Shown piece by piece: positions 22,137 through 33,900 of a DNA stretch of 64,000 bases (the first letter of the stretch is position 1; every line of letters starts with the position of its first letter). Source of the DNA: Siphonodentalium dalli (taxonomy: Eukaryota > Mollusca > Scaphopoda > Gadilida > Siphonodentaliidae); assembly GCA_032622095.1 (NCBI GenBank), contig CP136061.1:232622944-232686943 (forward strand), read 5' to 3'. Made by a program: the position numbers and the translations under genes. A model generated the notes under the pieces. It was given only the letters and a program-made list of their open reading frames with translations, was not told the DNA's origin and did no database searches.

Positions 22137-24190
22137 AACAAGAGCACGCTGTCGGGGCGTGGCATAATATGCCTGTTTCTGGAGTAGAGTGGGGCAAGAT
22201 TTAATTCATTTATTTGAAACATTTGACTTAAGACGAGATAATAACAAAAATAAAATACAACAAGAGATGGACTGTCGTCCGGTGCATACCCCCTTGTGGC
22301 ATACCACCTAGTGTGGGCATATCTATAACCTATGACTTCTATACTCAGACAGATGGACCCAAAAATCAGCATTTTCATATAAACAAAGATGAATAACTAT
22401 AGAACAAAAAACCAAAACAAAACAGTTGAATGTGCCATTAAATGTCCTCATAGTGGTGAACATCCATACAAAATTTCGTTGAGATCCGAGCATTACTGTT
22501 CAAGTTATGACCTGAACAGACATCGGATGGACCAAAGAGCCAACATTTCCAGATAAACAAAGGTGAATAACTCTAGAATGGAAAATCCGAACAAAACAAT
22601 GGAACCCTCTATTGAATGTCATCATGGTAGTGAACATCCATACCAAATTTCATTGAGATCCCAGCACAACTGTTGAAGTTACAACATGAATAGACACCAG
22701 ACGGACCAAAAAGCCAACATTTCCAGATAAACAAAGATGAATAACTGTAGAATGGGAAATCCGAACAAAACGACGGAACCCTCTATTTAATTTCCTCATA
22801 GTAGTGAACATCCATACCAAATTTCATTGAGATCCCAGCACAACTGTTGAAGTTATGTCATGAACAGACACCATTCTGACCAAAAAGCCAACATTTCCAG
22901 ATAAACAAAGATGCATAACTCTAGAATGGAAAATCCGAACAAAACGATGGAACCCTCTATTTAATGTCCTCATAGTAGTGAACATCCATACCAAATTTCA
23001 TTGAGATCCCAGCACAACTGTTGAAGTTATGTCATGAACAGACACCATACTGACCAAAAAGCCAACATTTCCAGATAAACAAAGATGCATAACTCTAGAA
23101 TGGAAAATCCGAACAAAACGATGGAACCCTCTATTTAATGTCCTCATAGTAGTGAACATCTATAACTAATTTTATTCAGATCCGAGCACTACTGTTCAAG
23201 TTATGACATGAACAGACATCGGACGGACGTACGTACATATGGACGCACGGACAGACGGACAGGTGCAAAACAGTATACCCCCCTTTTTTTTTTAAAGGGG
23301 GTATAATAACTTGTAAACCGCATATCAGGTAAAATCTAAGTCGAAAAAGGGGCATCTCAGTCAAAATCATGCGGACGAAACCCATATTCGAACTTGATCT
23401 GTATTTTTTGGGTGGTAAACTAATATACCAAATTTGGTTCTGTTCACTTGATTCAATCTAAAGTTATCATCCGGAAACCGCAAATCAGGTAAAACCTAAG
23501 TCGAAAAGGGACATAACTCAGTCAAAATCATGCAGACGAAACCCATTTTCGAACATGATCTGTATTTTTTGGGTGGTAAACTAATATACCAAATTTGGTT
23601 CAGTTCACCCGATTCAATCTAAAGTTATCATCCAGAAACCGCAAATCAGGTAAAACCTAAGTCGAAAAGGGACATAACTCAGTCAAAATCATGCGGACGA
23701 AACCCATATTCGAACTTGATCTGTATTTTTTGGGTGGTAAACTAATATACCAAATTTGGTTCTGTTCACTTGATTCAATCTAAAGTTATCATCCGGAAAC
23801 CGCAAATCAGGTAAAACCTAAGTCGAAAAGGGACATAACTCAGTCAAAATCATGCGGACGAAACCCATATTCGAACTTGATCTGTATTTTTTGGGTGGTA
23901 AACTAATATACCAAATTTGGTTCTGTTCACTTGATTCAATCTAAAGTTATCATCCGGAAACCGCAAATCAGGTAAAACCTAAGTCGAAAAGGGACATAAC
24001 TCAGTCAAAATCATGCAGACGAAACCCATATTCGAACATGATCTGTATTTTGGGGTGGTAAACTAACCTACCAAATTTGGTTCAGTTCACCCGATTCAAT
24101 CTAAAGTTATCATCCAGAAACCAAAAGCGGACAGACGGACAGACAACCTATTTACATATAATACGCCCGTTTTTTCAAACAGGCGTATAA
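22137..24190 (+). mobile_element. Pearl-like element, family C, copy 4, split by a nested element D
   Basis: Head AACAAGAGCACGCTGTCGGGGCG at 22137-22258. Element D interrupts it, and modules resume at 23309. Phase points at 23468, 23629, 23790, 23951 and 24111 give a very regular 161-bp period. It ends with a GGACAGACGGACAGAC run (24129-24147) and the terminal hairpin ACGCCCGTTTTTTCAAACAGGCGT. Its end lies about 10 bp inside the splice donor of zinc-finger exon 3. Confidence 0.75.
22259..23308 (+). mobile_element. Pearl-like element, family D, nested inside family C
   Basis: Begins AACAAGAGATGGACTGTCG. Tandem modules have phase points ('ccagataaacaaag') at 22549, 22723, 22897 and 23071, exactly 174 bp apart. 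They are followed by a GGAC/TACG microsatellite (about 23221-23262) and a terminal hairpin TATACCCCCC / GGGGGTATA with a T-rich loop. Same architecture as family C, unrelated module sequence. Confidence 0.75.
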
Positions 24191-24203
24191 AACAGATACT
24201 CAC

Positions 24204-24575
24204 CTCTTGGGGATCTCCCTGCTGATCCATATGTTTATTTGCATCATGTTGAGATAGCTCATCCTGTTCTTTGTTGTGGTTGGATTGACCATCCGCCTCC
24301 CCCACGTAACGAGAAGACATAGACATTGTACTGCTATCCTTTAATATATGCTGAGACGTCTCTGTTTTATTAGTAACCTCAGCTTTCTCATCTGTAGCAT
24401 TCTTTTCTGCTTCATTTTGTGTTGGACCAGCTATTCTCAATACTCTGGGCTTCTTTAGCTTACTGTACTTGAGGTGATTGTTATCACTGTGCACATTATT
24501 AATATGAGTTTTAAGGTTGCCTTTTGATGTGAAACCGATTGCACACTTCCCACATTCGAATGGACGCCCTCGATC
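24204..24575 (-). CDS. C2H2 zinc-finger gene, coding exon 3 (1 finger plus acidic linker)
   Basis: Acceptor TTGTTTTACAG|GATCGAGG at 24575 and donor CAAGAG|GTGAGTATC at 24204 give 124 codons, phase 0 both sides. Residues 4-29 are a finger (RPFECGKCAIGFTSKGNLKT, then H-x4-H). The remainder is a basic patch (KLKKPRVLR) followed by a charged linker ending HMDQQGDPQE. It is paralogous to exon 4. A pearl-like element abuts its donor. A longer ORF extending both ways is intron read-through. Confidence 0.85.
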
Positions 24576-26437
24576 CTGTAAAACAAATGAAAGTGTCAAT
24601 GACACTGGTGATGGCCTGCAGGGTGTGCCAAAGGAAATTGTTGATGGATGCAGGCACTTCCGCCCTGACACATGTACAGACACCAACCCATGCCAATGAC
24701 TCAAACATGACTTTGTCAAGTTCAGGTAAAAATTGATTTTTATCAAGCCTCTATCTAGCTAAAATCACATGGTGGGTTCACCACTTCCATGACCATAATA
24801 TGGTAATATGCAAGTCATATATATAGAACGCCCCCATCATAATGTTAAGGGGAAGGACCTTGTGAAGGATGGTGTAAATAGTCGCTATTTAGGCCTAACG
24901 CATGGTATGTAACGACACAAATGTTAGATTAATCTTGTAGATCGTTTTGGATGTGATTCAAGATGGCTGCTGGTGGCTGGCCACGTTTTTCATCAAAAAT
25001 CATTTAAATACAATAGCTCCCATCAAGAGGTGATCCTAAACATGCCTGTATATTTTCAAAAGATTTCTCCAATACATGCGGGCTGTATTCAAATTTGAAT
25101 ACAAGATGGCTGCTGGAGGCCATGTTACTTAACGACTTTCGAAAAAAAATGATCTAGAGATCACCCGAAGATCCATATGAGGGATGTGGCCTGCAGGGTG
25201 TGCCAAAGGAAAATGTTGACAGATGCATGCACACCCGCCCGACGCATGTAGACACCAACCCATGTCAATTTGTCAAGTTCAGATAAAAATGGATAGTTAT
25301 CAAGTCTCTATCTAGCTAAAATCACTTCTGTCAGCATAATATGGTAATATAGAACGACCCCATCATGATGTTAAGGGGAAGGACCTTGCGAAGGATCATG
25401 TAAATAGTCGCTATTTAGGCCTAACGTATGGTATGTAACAACACAAATGTTAGATAATAACGGCTTATCATATAATGAAAGTGTCAATGACACTGTACCT
25501 CAACTTTGGGAGGCGTTGATTTTATGCTAAGCATCGGTGGCTCCTATCTAGATGTCACCCCAAAGATCCCTATGAAGTTTGGTGACGATCGGATGAGGGA
25601 TGTGGCCTGAAGGGTGTGCCAAAGGATTTAGTCATGCAAAGAGTAAAATACAAGATGGCTGTCAGCGGCCATATTTTTTATAAAAAATTCAAATTTGATA
25701 GCTCTCATCTAGAGGTGATTCTAATCATGCCTGTAAATTTCCAAAACATTTCTTAGATATATGCGGGCTGCAGGGTCTGCTGATGGATTCCAATTTGAAA
25801 TCCAAGATGGCTGCTGGTGGCCATGTTTTTTAAATCAATTTCAGAATTAATCGATGGCTCCCATCTGGAGGTCACCCCAAAGATCTGTATGAAGTATGAT
25901 GACAATCAAATGATGGATGTAGCCTGTAGGGTGTGCCAAAGGATTTTGTCATGCAAAGAATAAAATCCAAGATGGCTGCTGGCGGCCATGTTTTTTAACG
26001 AATTTCAGAAATAATCGATGACTCCCATATAGAGGTCACCCCGAAAATCCATATGAAGTTTGGTGGCGATTAGATGAGACATGTGGTCTGTAGTGTGTGC
26101 CAAAGGATTTAGTCATGCAAAGAGTAAAATTCAAGATGGCTGCCAGCGGCCATGTTTTTCTTTGAAAATTGTAATAATTTGATAGCTCCCATCTAGAGGT
26201 GATCCTTAACATACCTGAAAATTTTCAAAACATTTCTCCAATAAATGCGGGCTGCAGGGTGTGCCAATGTATTCAAATCCAAAATGGCTGGTGTTTTTTA
26301 ACGAATTTCCGAAAAAAATTGATGGCTCCCATCTTGGGGTCATCCCGAAGATCCATATGAAGTTTGGTGATGATCGGAGGAGGGATGCGGCCTGTAGGGT
26401 GAGCCAAAGGAAATTGTTGATGGACAGACGCACGTGC
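24576..26437. repeat. Tandem repeat array, family K (intron 2)
   Basis: Repeated phrases: 'caagatggctgctggtggccatg', 'gatagctcccatctagaggtgatcct', 'aagatccatatgaagtttggtgatgatcgg', 'gatgtggcctgcagggtgtgccaaagg'. The array ends with 'gatggacagacgcacgtgcg' at about 26419-26438, so it again ends in a GGAC-type tail. Unit length is irregular (about 200-400 bp). No gene. Confidence 0.65.
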
Positions 26438-26490
26438 GACAAGCCATATTTCTGCTGTGGTTAAGGAGTCGATTATTTAGGGCATTACTG
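26438..26490. mobile_element. MITE family A, right-end fragment (copy 6)
   Basis: 'acaagccatatt' joined directly to 'tctgctgtggttaaggagtcg...gggcattactg': an internally deleted right arm. It sits at the end of the family K array. Confidence 0.7.
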
Positions 26491-26675
26491 TATATAATAT
26501 CTGCTTATAAATAAATACTTCAATTGTTTATTAACACATATCGGAAGTTGTGAAGTAGCAATTTTTCTTTTCATCATGTTGGTCCATAGCTGATTCCGTG
26601 CTTTTGTGCAACAACTGAGCCAAAAAATTGACTTTTGTTATAAATAAATAAATTTCACACTGCCAGTATATACTA

Positions 26676-26888
26676 CAGTAATGCTCTAAGTAATCAACTT
26701 TTTAACCACAGCAGAATTATGGGTAACTTTTCAGGATTTAGTCGGAAATATGGCCTGTTGCCATTCATCGGAAAGCTGTCGGGGAGAGCTTTCCGATGAA
26801 TGGCAACAAGCCATATTTCCGTCTAAATCCTGGAAAGTTACCCATAATTCTGCTGTGGTTAAGAAGTCGATTACTTAGAGCATTACGG
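26676..26888. mobile_element. Palindromic foldback MITE, family A, copy 7
   Basis: Full-length 213 bp, TA-flanked, arms meeting at 'gctgtcggggagagc'. The right end has one mismatch (attacgg). Confidence 0.87.
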
Positions 26889-27238
26889 TAGTTGGAATAT
26901 CAAACTATCATCACAAATTCAACATACAAATGTCTCACCAAGCATGAAACTTACAAATACATGTATTGACAATTTTGACCAAGTCCTCCCACATCCCTGT
27001 GTTTCACTTCTGGACCAAAACGCCTGAGGACAGACGAAAAACAAATTGTGTTATGAATCTGATCAGGACAAGGTAATCTAGATATATAACGTTATGTATA
27101 ATGTATTGTATCTTTATTATAATTACACATATATTAAGTGACAATGTGGTCACGATGGACATATATCATTAAAGACATTCAAAGACGCTCTAGTCTTGTG
27201 ACTCACGTCCCTGTATAGCCATGTGTGTTTAAACTTAC

Positions 27239-27445
27239 TGTATGCATGAACATGATATGTGTATTGAGATCTGATTTCCTTCTGAATGGCCGGCCGCAGA
27301 CATAACATAGATGTGGCTTTAATCCCTCATGCTTCAACATGTGGTTTTTCAAATTCTGCTTCGTAGTGTACTTTGTGCCACAGACTTCACATTCATGTCG
27401 ATATTTTGTCTGTCCTGCTTTTACCTTCAATTTGTATTCTCGTTC
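27239..27445 (-). CDS. C2H2 zinc-finger gene, coding exon 2 (2 fingers)
   Basis: Acceptor GGATTTTCAG|GAACGAGAA at 27445 and donor CATACA|GTAAGT at 27239 bound 69 codons, phase 0 both sides. Two fingers are complete: HECEVCGTKYTTKQNLKN with H-x3-H, then HLCYVCGRPFRRKSDLNT with H-x4-H, joined by HEGLKPH. The pair matches the last two fingers of exon 1 (SHMLIHLGLKPHSCSKCG, FRRK), so this exon is a duplicate of the end of exon 1. Confidence 0.87.
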
Positions 27446-29070
27446 CTGAAAATCCAAATCACAAAATAATAGATAGAAGGACACAATTGTGAGATCTTGT
27501 TAACGTTATTGCACGAGTTTGTTGTGACGCGATGGTAAAACAAGAACCGAGAGCTGTTTGAGAAGATTTATCATCGTGAATGGTGAATTTCTTTGGAAAA
27601 ATCGTATAACAAGAACATCTAGTGTTTTGAGCGAAAATTATGACGTTTGTGATCGAGACAAATTTTCATTTTCATTCGTGGCAAACCACTCGCAAAAATA
27701 AACATTTGTCTCGCTCACTCATGATTAAATTTTCAGTATCCACTTGTAGATATCCTCTATATAGTGATTACTTTATGTTAATATTGACTGAAATATGAAG
27801 CGTACGGTGGAAAAATAATTTAAAGCATAGTATTTTGTCTATTGCTTTGTCCCACACTTTCCCATTATTTAAACAGTTTTTATGGGAAGAATTTCCTGAG
27901 TTTGATGTTATAATTTGAATAGAACAGTTTCTTTTAAAAACAATCTTTGTAACTCATGTACTGTTCAGCTGTTTGTCAATAGTTGTAGTTAGGGTGGTGA
28001 TGAATATTTTTTTAATTATATTTTTTTCCTCCTGCATTTCTTTTACCCTAGCAAATGTATGTCATTGGATCTGGTCTGGGAAGAGATACAGCATCTTTAA
28101 CATACATTTGAGCTAAAATTTAACTGAATTGAACCTGTTGATAAAACGCACCACAATACACTTTCACAAAAAACATTTAGTATTTCCTGAAGAAAGGTTT
28201 ATGTCATACATAGAGCAATAACTTTGTTGTTCTTTCAAGTTCAGGTGTCTATTGAATGTTTGAATTTGAATGTTTATTTGCACATTTATACAATACAGTA
28301 ATACATAATTATATGTATACAGATTTACATGTGCAGGGGTGGCATGGCCAGTACAGGCCGTCTTCCTGCCACCCCTGTAATATAACATTACATGTATGAT
28401 TAAGATGCGTTCATAGCTGAATAATGAGTATTTACAACAAGGATGAGCGTTGAAGGGTTTATCAATGAGAAATCTTCATATAAAATAGGACAATCTATTT
28501 ACATTGTATGTGTATTGCAACTGGTACACGCACATTGTTTACCAAACATGTAGTCATTATAAAAGTACGACATATCAGGGATTATCATTGGTAGCGTTAG
28601 AGACCCCTTTCTCAATTTTCTCAATATAGAATGTGTGCCCCCCCCCTCCATTTCAGGTCTGAAAAATTGCACCTGCCGACCATGGTAAGAAAATCTAGAG
28701 CTATCGTCACTCTGAAACCTTTACTTTATAGCACAACATAATTGTGATGATTAAATGAAGAGAAAGCAGTGCATGCTATTTTTAAATGCAATGTACCTTT
28801 TCCAGAAGTTGTGAATTATTCCGTTTCCGATTACTGAATTTCAATGAACACAAATGGTGCAATATTTGCTTGGGGTCCGATGTTTGTGTTTAAAGTTGTA
28901 TTTTTTTATGACTTCAATGAGTCTTTCTGTGACATATAATGCCAATTAAAAGGTAATTCAAGTATTTATCAACCTATTTTGTTACTGGGAACAATTCAAA
29001 AGCAAATATTATCAGGTGTAATTTGTAGCGGAAACCGCCATGTGGCTTTAAAGAAAATTGTACGATTTAC
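27446..29070. other. Intron 1 of the zinc-finger gene
   Basis: No additional exon is seen. A short inverted repeat (gcaggggtggca / tgccacccctg) lies at 28333-28378. A 'tgaatgtttgaatttgaatgttta' stretch at about 28251-28274 could be an eroded LINE 3' tail. Confidence 0.45.
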
Positions 29071-30627
29071 CTCTGAATGCATTAATTTGATATGCGAGAC
29101 CATGTCACACTTTCTTCTGAATGACTTCCCGCATTTACTGCAGCTATGTGGCTTCAATCCGAGGTGTATCAGCATGTGACTCTGCATAGTTTGCTTGCTG
29201 GTGAACTTCCTTCCACAGCTGACATCTCCACATTGGTATGCGTATCTTTCTTCTTTGGTGGAAGCATGCACCCTCGTAACATGCCCTTGTAGATATGCTT
29301 TCCGTGCAAACCGACTGCCGCATTCCTCACACACATATTTTTTACCAGAAGACGAGTTGTGGTCAGTTGGTTGATCATCAGCTTTGTCATTATTTTCTGC
29401 ATCAATTAACTCGGATTGATCATCTATATTATTCTCTTCACTAATATCCGCTGGTTCGGATTTAATCTGTCCAACATGACCTGGGATATCAGTTGCTACA
29501 CCATTGTTTTCAAGTGAAGTGTGTGCTTCACTAATATCCGCTGGTTCGGATTTAATCAGTCCAACATGACCTGGGATATCGGTTGCTACACCATTGTTTT
29601 CAAGTGAAGTGTGTGCTTCTAAGATGGCTTTAGATTGGGGTGATTCGGCACATGATCCATCATTGTATAACTCTTTGTGTTTTCTCAGCTCAGATTTCCG
29701 TTTGAAAGTCATTCTGCAAATTTTGCATTCAAAAGGTTTCACTCCTAAATGGACCAATAAGTGATAGTTAAGAGATGATTGTAAGTGAAATTTTCTTCGA
29801 CAGAACTGACACCCGCGGGTATTTTCTTTAGACACATTTAGTTCATTATACATGTTGAGAAGATAGTCTTTTTCATTAGCATCATTTGAGTTTCCAGAAT
29901 TTTTAAGATTTATTGTGTTTTTCACTTGGGAATCAGTGGGAGTAAAATCAGATCCCATACCACTTCCCAAGGCAGTTTTCACTGAATTGAGATCGCTCAA
30001 ACGTGGTAACTCAACACCATGAGTCCGTAAATGCTGTTTCAAGTGACACCTGGTCAAATACTTCTTATCACAAATATGACATTCATAAGGCCGGATCCCT
30101 GCATGATAGTTCATGTGCGAATCAAGAGAGTATTTGCAAATGAAACGAGCATCACACACCTCACAAGCGTACGGTTTATCGCCAGTATGAAGTTTTTTGT
30201 GTTTATTGAGTTGACTTTTCTGACAGAAGCTCTTTTCACACATGTCACATCTGAATGGCTTTTGTCCTGTGTGGGTCCTTACATGTTGCAGAAGGTCTGA
30301 TTTACGTCGGAACTTCTTATTACATAATGCACAACCATGTGGTTTACGATCGGTGTGAATAACCATGTGCTGGCTTAATTTAGTTAATTTGTCAAATTCC
30401 TTATGACAAACACCACACTGGTATACCTGGTGAGGGCTATTAGTAAGCTTTGTCAACCCAGCACTGATCGATGCCAGCTCTGGTGATACTGGTCTTGGGT
30501 CTAAATTGGATACTGATTTGCCAGCAATTGAGTTGTCACTCATAACAGGAGGAACATTGTCAGATTCTCCAGCAGTAACATCAAATAACGTGTAGTCCGT
30601 AGAATCATCATCCGCCGTGTGCATCAT
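29071..30627 (-). CDS. C2H2 zinc-finger gene, first coding exon (10 fingers)
   Basis: Starts at ATGATG (30627) with in-frame TAG TAG just upstream and ends at donor CAGAG|GTAAAT (29071): 519 codons. An acidic, Ser-rich N-terminus of about 67 residues is followed by five contiguous fingers (YQCGVCHKEF, HGCALCNKKF, FRCDMCEKSF, YACEVCDARF, YECHICDKKY). After a linker come two more (GCQFCRRKF; FECKICRMTF, which lacks its second zinc histidine), then a 30-residue unit repeated twice, then three fingers, one with a C-x4-C spacing (YQCGDVSCGRKF). The repeated unit contains IKSEP, a SUMO-acceptor type motif. No KRAB, BTB, ZAD or SCAN domain is visible. Confidence 0.9.
29437..29616 (-). repeat. In-frame 90-bp tandem duplication in exon 1
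   Basis: Two 90-bp units, nearly identical, each encoding 30 residues (AHTSLENNGVATDIPGHVG, then [LQ]IKSEPADISE). Because the unit is a multiple of three, the frame is kept. The high identity suggests a recent event. Confidence 0.9.
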
Positions 30628-30704
30628 TTTGATAGTTAGATTGGGGTACTACTATTTTTTCTTTGCAGTTAATCTAGTGTAAATCAGTAGCCAATTCAGG
30701 ATAT
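30628..30704 (-). other. 5' UTR segment and splice acceptor of the zinc-finger gene
   Basis: Polypyrimidine tract and AG (TTCTCTCTCTCTTCAG) end at 30705, followed by 77 nt with in-frame stops before the ATG. This predicts an upstream non-coding exon and a promoter beyond 30.7 kb, possibly outside the recognisable sequence. Confidence 0.6.
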
Positions 30705-30947
30705 CTGAAGAGAGAGAGAACATCATTTATTATTGTGACATGAGCATAACATAAATCGTAATTACAGATAATATAATGCAAAACATTTAGCACCCGGCCT
30801 ATAAGTCATGGCTACATTATGTCAAATGTACATGATGTGACCAAGCACATGTTAGCTATCCTTTGTAAAATATATATAAAGTAGAGAAGCGCCACATATT
30901 TCTTTTTGGACATTTGGAGATATTCGGGTTTATGTATCTTGTACATT

Positions 30948-33900
30948 AGTGTGGTCGTGGTACGCAAAAAAAGGGGTTGACCCAGAAGAAATTGGTAAAG
31001 AAGCGATCTCGGTGTCATTCAACGCGGGAGAATCTCTGCTACAACATATCCAAAATCCGCTAAAATCCGCTTTGGGCAAAATCCAGGATCCAAGATGGCG
31101 TCCAACATGGCCGCCTTTAGTCAAAAGAGATTCTGACTGAGATTAATTCAACATAATGAGAACAAATGTTGCCATATTTATACAAATGTAAAAAAAATTG
31201 CGAAGGTAAAGTATTATGCCACATATCTATAGAAAAAATGGAACCCCTCGCCCCAGATGGCTGCCAAAATGGCGGCCTAAACTCGAAAATTTTAAGTTTT
31301 TGCCTGATATCTTAAAGATCAATTCCTGTTGTTTGATAATGGTTCAGACTGGCGACATTGATTAGGCTTATTCATGTTAATTCATCATTGGAGCAATGAA
31401 AGATACCATAAATGGGGTCCCAGACTCATCTACACCCTCAAAAATTTGATTTTACAGAACGCGGTATAAAATTCCACAAAAATCGCCATTGGGATTCCAG
31501 TCATATATCAACAAGAAATGGACAGAACTGTACAATGTAAGTTGGGCATACCATTATCTATAAATACTCCAATTCAATGAAACCCAAATTGGCGCTTTGT
31601 CTTAAAATGGCTGCCAAAATGGCGGTCAAAATATGGAAAATGGCAGATATTTAGAATGGTCGTCAGAGGGTTAGACCCAGAAGGAATTGGTAAGAAGCGG
31701 TTTTGTTGTCATTCGACGCGGGAGAATCTCGTGTATAACATATCTAAAATCCGCTTTGGGGAAAATACAGAATTCAAGATGGCGTCCAACATGGTCGCCA
31801 ATAATAATGAAAATGGCAAATATGTAGTTATTCACGAAAACCCATTCGACAAAACGGCAATTCGGCACCAATACACATCATTGATTGAAATCAATGTTTT
31901 TTGTGGGTATGAGTAGCCAATCACGATTCAAAATGCTAAGATGGCTACCAAAATGGCCACCGAAAATTGTCGAAATTTAAGTTCTGCTCAGAGTAAAGCC
32001 GAAACAACACTTCGGTTGTGAGCTAACGATGACAGACCTATTAAACATGTTGCCAATAATCTACTACCACAATCAGTTCAGCCCAAAATGTTCCAACTAA
32101 GCAGTATCTACTGCAGGATCCAACACGATGTCCACTTATTACGAGGGACTATCTGGAAATTAATTAAAAAGAAATTATATTGCTAAGAATCTGGATTATT
32201 TGAAAACACAGTGTCAATATTTCTACTTATAACGACTATTCGGAACATCAAATATATGGGCATCGGTGGTCTAGTCCGGAAGCATCAGGCTCTAATGGGT
32301 TTTCCAGTACTGGCGAAAGTGAAAAGGACAGGAGGGAAAAGCGAATAATCTGGGGTTTACTTAATTGGTGGGCAAGTTGGTTATCGGAGCTGGGGAGTTT
32401 CAAAGTAAAATTATTTTCTTCAATATCAAGAGGAAAAATTAAAATTCGCACGTACATTGTATACCCTTCACACTCCACGTGACAATTCCGTGTCATGCGA
32501 TTGTGGGTATATACATGTGGATAGAAACATTCTAGTAAATATATAGACGCACCGATATCTTCTACACATTTAGTGAATTTCATCAATGATATGTAGACAC
32601 AATGTGCTGGATCTGACCCGTAGGCGTAAAGGTATCAACCATTTAGCTTGATGAACTGGTATTTCAAGGTTGTCATTGGATAGAAATGCCACATGAACAT
32701 GGTGATTAACAACATGTTTGTCTAAGAAATGTGAACAATGAACATGTTATTTTCCGGATGCTAGACAATCAAACTACCACATAAGCCGTTCATCCATGCT
32801 CATCAGAGCACGAAATATGTGCAAATTAATGACACGAAAACTATTTCATGCGGACGACGTACTCTAGACCTACATCCAACGTCATTTCATATTAACTTTT
32901 ATTGTTTGTTCGGACGGTTTCGAGGTTTGAAAATCCCGCTTGTCCAAGAAAACCTCCACATACTTACGGAGTCGATGTGTAAACAATGTATGGGGATAGT
33001 TTCTTGAACTTTCTTCATACATATATGTATTTGGCACACGTATTTTCTAGAACATAAGAGATCACCATGTACCGGAGAGTTGATATCTGGGAAGAGATCA
33101 GAGTAAAACTACTTTTCTTACATGTCGAAATGGGGAATCCATGGGCTACATTTAGTTCCAGCTTGAAACTTGAAAATGATGGCCAAGCCCGAATAGTTAA
33201 TATTTCGTCGCATCAGTGCTATAATGTAACCCACATTTTCAACTTTCCGAGAAAATGAAGGTTGAAGTTTTTAGACAACATTTCTCCTAATGTTGACAAA
33301 GCATGACGTATTGTTGTATTTATCCCAATGAAAACTGACATTAGCTGTTCATTGAACCACATATTGTTTTCTGTTTACTCCCTCGTTTTCTTTTAAAAAG
33401 CAATAGCTTATTTGGAGATATGACATTTTGCGTATGCCAGCGACGATTCGTTTCCGTGCTATAATGAAGTTGTGCTAATAAATGCAGATTAAGCTAAATA
33501 TGGTGGCAATCGCATGTGTCTATGAACTAAAAAGTGCCTATTCTACACTATGAAAATTCACCCATGTGCATCATCATACATACATGTGTGGAACAATCAC
33601 AAAATTTAAATCACCAAATGATCACGTGACTAACATGGAGATACTACCATATAGCACACATTTTAGAATCACAAACACAAAACAGAAGTCACGTGGACAA
33701 CCTGAAGCGTCCGATTGGCTGCTGTTGGACATACGACCTCATAGCACGAATAATTGCAAAGATCGCTGGAGATGCGACATTTGCTTCACTGGTTTGGGCG
33801 AATATTTGTCATCCAATGCAAAGACAGTTTGGCCCATCGGATTGGATTTTTTCTCACGATTCGAATGGTATCAAATACTCATTTCCCGCCATAATGGAGT

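Larger units (their letters stand above)
11596..30704 (-). other. Gene model: five-coding-exon C2H2 zinc-finger gene
   Basis: Reconstructed by eye on the minus strand from coding exons 30627-29071, 27445-27239, 24575-24204, 16838-16506 and 12648-11596 (519, 69, 124, 111 and 350 codons). All four introns are phase 0. Donors are GTAAAT, GTAAGT, GTGAGT and GTGAGT; acceptors are ..TTTTCAG, ..TTTACAG, ..TTTATAG and ..TTTCAG. The spliced frame is open from the ATG at 30627 to the TGA at 11598-11596 and encodes about 1,173 aa with about 23 C2H2 fingers. A further acceptor (TTCTCTCTCTCTTCAG) ends at 30705, leaving 77 nt of 5' UTR before the ATG, so at least one upstream non-coding exon is expected. 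The role is inferred from family: a nuclear sequence-specific DNA-binding regulator. No ortholog name can be given. An alternative reading is two tandem paralogs, with exon 5 belonging to the second. Confidence 0.7.

Noticed and set aside
22549-24190. Possible CRISPR or satellite array
   Set aside because: Units of 160-174 bp are contiguous with no unique spacers, and the DNA is clearly eukaryotic; they are element cores.
28251-28378. Possible LINE 3' tail and hairpin in intron 1
   Set aside because: Only a few degenerate units; too little to assign.
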